Positions 13,348 through 14,403 of a DNA stretch of 14,403 nt are shown piece by piece. The notes under the pieces are model-generated. The model ran no database searches and was not told the origin of the DNA. It was given only the letters and a program-made list of their open reading frames with translations. The DNA lies in contig JALOKS010000028.1 of the NCBI GenBank assembly GCA_025456385.1, positions 1-14,403 on the forward strand. Reading direction: 5' to 3'. Each line of letters begins with the position of its first letter. Position 1 is the stretch's first letter. The translations under genes and the position numbers were made by a program. This DNA comes from Thermoanaerobaculales bacterium (GTDB taxonomy: Bacteria; Acidobacteriota; Thermoanaerobaculia; Thermoanaerobaculales; Sulfomarinibacteraceae).

Positions 13348-14148
13348 GTGATCGACCACCGCGACCGGAGCCCCTGGCGCCTGCTCGTCGAAGGTGCGCT
13401 GCCCGGCGCCGCCAACATGGCGCGCGACGTCGCGCTCCTGGAGGCGGTGGCGGCTGGCGCCTCGGCGGCGACCCTGCGGCTCTACGGTTGGGACCCGCCC
13501 TGCCTCAGCCTCGGCCGCCACCAGGGCGCCGAGGCGGCCGCTCTCGAGTTCTGCCGCAGCGAGGGCATCGACGTCATCCGCCGTCCGACGGGCGGGCGGG
13601 CCCTGCTCCACCACCTGGAGCTGACCTACGCGCTGGCGGCGCCGCTCGGCGTCGGGCCGCTGCCGCGCGGCCTGCAGGGCGCCTACCGCGCGATCTGCGG
13701 CGCGCTGGTCGCGGCTCTCCGGGGACTCGGCGTGGCGGCAGAGCTGACACCCGGCGAGGTCAACCTCGAGCTCCCGAGCCCCCGCAGCACGGTCCCCTGC
13801 TTCGAGGCGCCGGCCGGCGGCGAGGTGGTGGTCGGCGGGCGCAAGCTCGTCGGCTCGGCGATGCGCGCCCACGGCGGCGCCGTCCTGCAGCACGGCGCCA
13901 TCCTCCTCGACTGGGACGGGCGCCTGCAGGCGGGCGCGCTCGGCCTCGCCGACGACCGCGCCCTGCGTCCACGGGTGACCACCCTCGCCGCCGAGCTCGG
14001 CCGGCCCCCGGCGGCGGGCGAGCTCGAGGCGGCCGTCGTCGGGGCCTTCGCCGCCGCTCTCGGGGTGGCCATCGAGCGCGGCGCGCTCACGCCTGCGGAG
14101 CGCGGCCGCGCCGCGGCGCTCGAGCCCTCATTCCGGGTCGAGAGCTGA
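13348..14148 (+). CDS. lipM: LipM-like octanoyltransferase
   Basis: Member of the BPL/LplA/LipB fold. It most resembles LipM, which moves octanoyl from acyl carrier protein to GcvH in lipoate assembly. 266 residues. Motifs: LRLYGWDPPCLSLGRHQ, RRPTGGRALLHHLELTYAL, the catalytic-cysteine motif PCFEAP with C151 (B. subtilis LipM uses C150), and GGRKLVGSAMR with the conserved lysine K166, followed by LQHGAILL. The cysteine argues for LipM or the related amidotransferase LipL and against an ATP-using LplA ligase. LipM motifs usually read LHDxELTYS where this has LHHLELTYA. The GTG start at 13348 is the only sensible start before the first conserved strand. No lipA or gcvH is visible nearby. The 3' end overlaps the convergent permease gene by 21 bases. 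Confidence 0.85.
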   Translation: MIDHRDRSPWRLLVEGALPGAANMARDVALLEAVAAGASAATLRLYGWDPPCLSLGRHQGAEAAALEFCRSEGIDVIRRPTGGRALLHHLELTYALAAPLGVGPLPRGLQGAYRAICGALVAALRGLGVAAELTPGEVNLELPSPRSTVPCFEAPAGGEVVVGGRKLVGSAMRAHGGAVLQHGAILLDWDGRLQAGALGLADDRALRPRVTTLAAELGRPPAAGELEAAVVGAFAAALGVAIERGALTPAERGRAAALEPSFRVES

Positions 14149-14403
14149 GCCCGGGAGCCCGTCCCCGCCGAGGCTCCTTTCCCCGATCCGCGGCCTGATC
14201 AGCGGCAGCAGGGCGAGGGCCGGCAGGGCGAGGGCGGTGGTGAGGGCGAAGAAGGCCGCGTAGCCGAACTGCTCGACCCCGATGCCGGTGAAGGCGCCCG
14301 CGACATCGCGGGTGAGGGCGAAGAGGGCCGACAGGATGGCGTACTGGGTCGCGGCGTGCTCGCGATCGCAGAGGTTCATGAGGAAGGACAGGAAGGCCGC
14401 GGT
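14128..14403 (-). CDS. AmpG/PAT-family permease, C-terminal fragment
   Basis: Last 91 codons of a major-facilitator-type inner-membrane protein; the 5' part lies beyond the right edge and the open frame continues to the last base. The segment FLSFLMNLCDREHAATQYA followed by LLSALFAL-like helix residues is typical of the muropeptide permease AmpG, which imports anhydro-muropeptides for peptidoglycan recycling. Two hydrophobic helices are visible, the second being FFALTTALALPALALLPLI, followed by a short polar tail ending at the TGA complementary to 14128-14130. The stop region overlaps the 3' end of lipM (tail to tail). The PAT family is likely; the exact substrate cannot be told from this fragment. 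Confidence 0.75.
   Translation of the reverse strand, partial: TAAFLSFLMNLCDREHAATQYAILSALFALTRDVAGAFTGIGVEQFGYAAFFALTTALALPALALLPLIRPRIGERSLGGDGLPGSALDPE

Overview
The window is dense, very GC-rich bacterial chromosome with strong G/C preference at third codon positions, which is why long meaningless open frames run antisense to almost every gene. An AmpG-type muropeptide permease points to a Gram-negative cell envelope. The ArgG type, the DUF4397 secreted protein and the widespread CACAGAG-type intergenic repeat would fit an Acidobacteriota-like or similar environmental lineage, but that placement is a guess. I see no tRNA, rRNA, CRISPR array, transposase or phage gene.

Layout. (1) 1-966, minus strand: 5' part of argG (argininosuccinate synthase), running off the left edge. 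Its promoter at 1005-1033 is overlapped by a good ArgR operator candidate. (2) 1184-4702, plus strand: smc (chromosome-condensing ATPase), diverging from argG. (3) 4703-5079: gene-free spacer holding two different repeat elements, one of 7-bp GGAATTC-like units and one a CACAGAG inverted repeat with a perfect 19-bp stem. (4) 5080-12397: a complete histidine operon. A sigma70-like promoter drives a 23-codon leader peptide with five His codons (HHHHGH), followed by mutually exclusive RNA pairings and an intrinsic terminator, a classical His attenuator. Then come hisG, a hisC-HAD phosphatase fusion, hisB, hisH, hisF, a hisA-hisI-hisE fusion and hisD. (5) 12558-13265: secreted DUF4397 protein with its own AT-rich upstream region and a downstream terminator. 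(6) 13348-14148: lipM-type octanoyltransferase, probably leaderless. (7) 14128-14403, minus strand: C-terminal end of an AmpG/PAT-family permease, convergent with and overlapping lipM.

How the genes work together. The his operon encodes every step from PRPP plus ATP to L-histidine in seven reading frames. HisG is the long form, so no HisZ is needed. HisH and HisF form the IGP synthase. The histidinol-phosphate phosphatase, otherwise missing, is best explained by the HAD domain fused to HisC. HisA, HisI and HisE are one polypeptide. After the 11-nt gap between hisG and hisC, every junction is a 4-nt ATGA or 1-nt TGATG overlap, so translation is probably coupled throughout.

The most noteworthy signals are the His attenuator with an apparently leaderless leader peptide, the two enzyme fusions, the ARG box on the argG promoter, and the two repeat elements between smc and the his operon.
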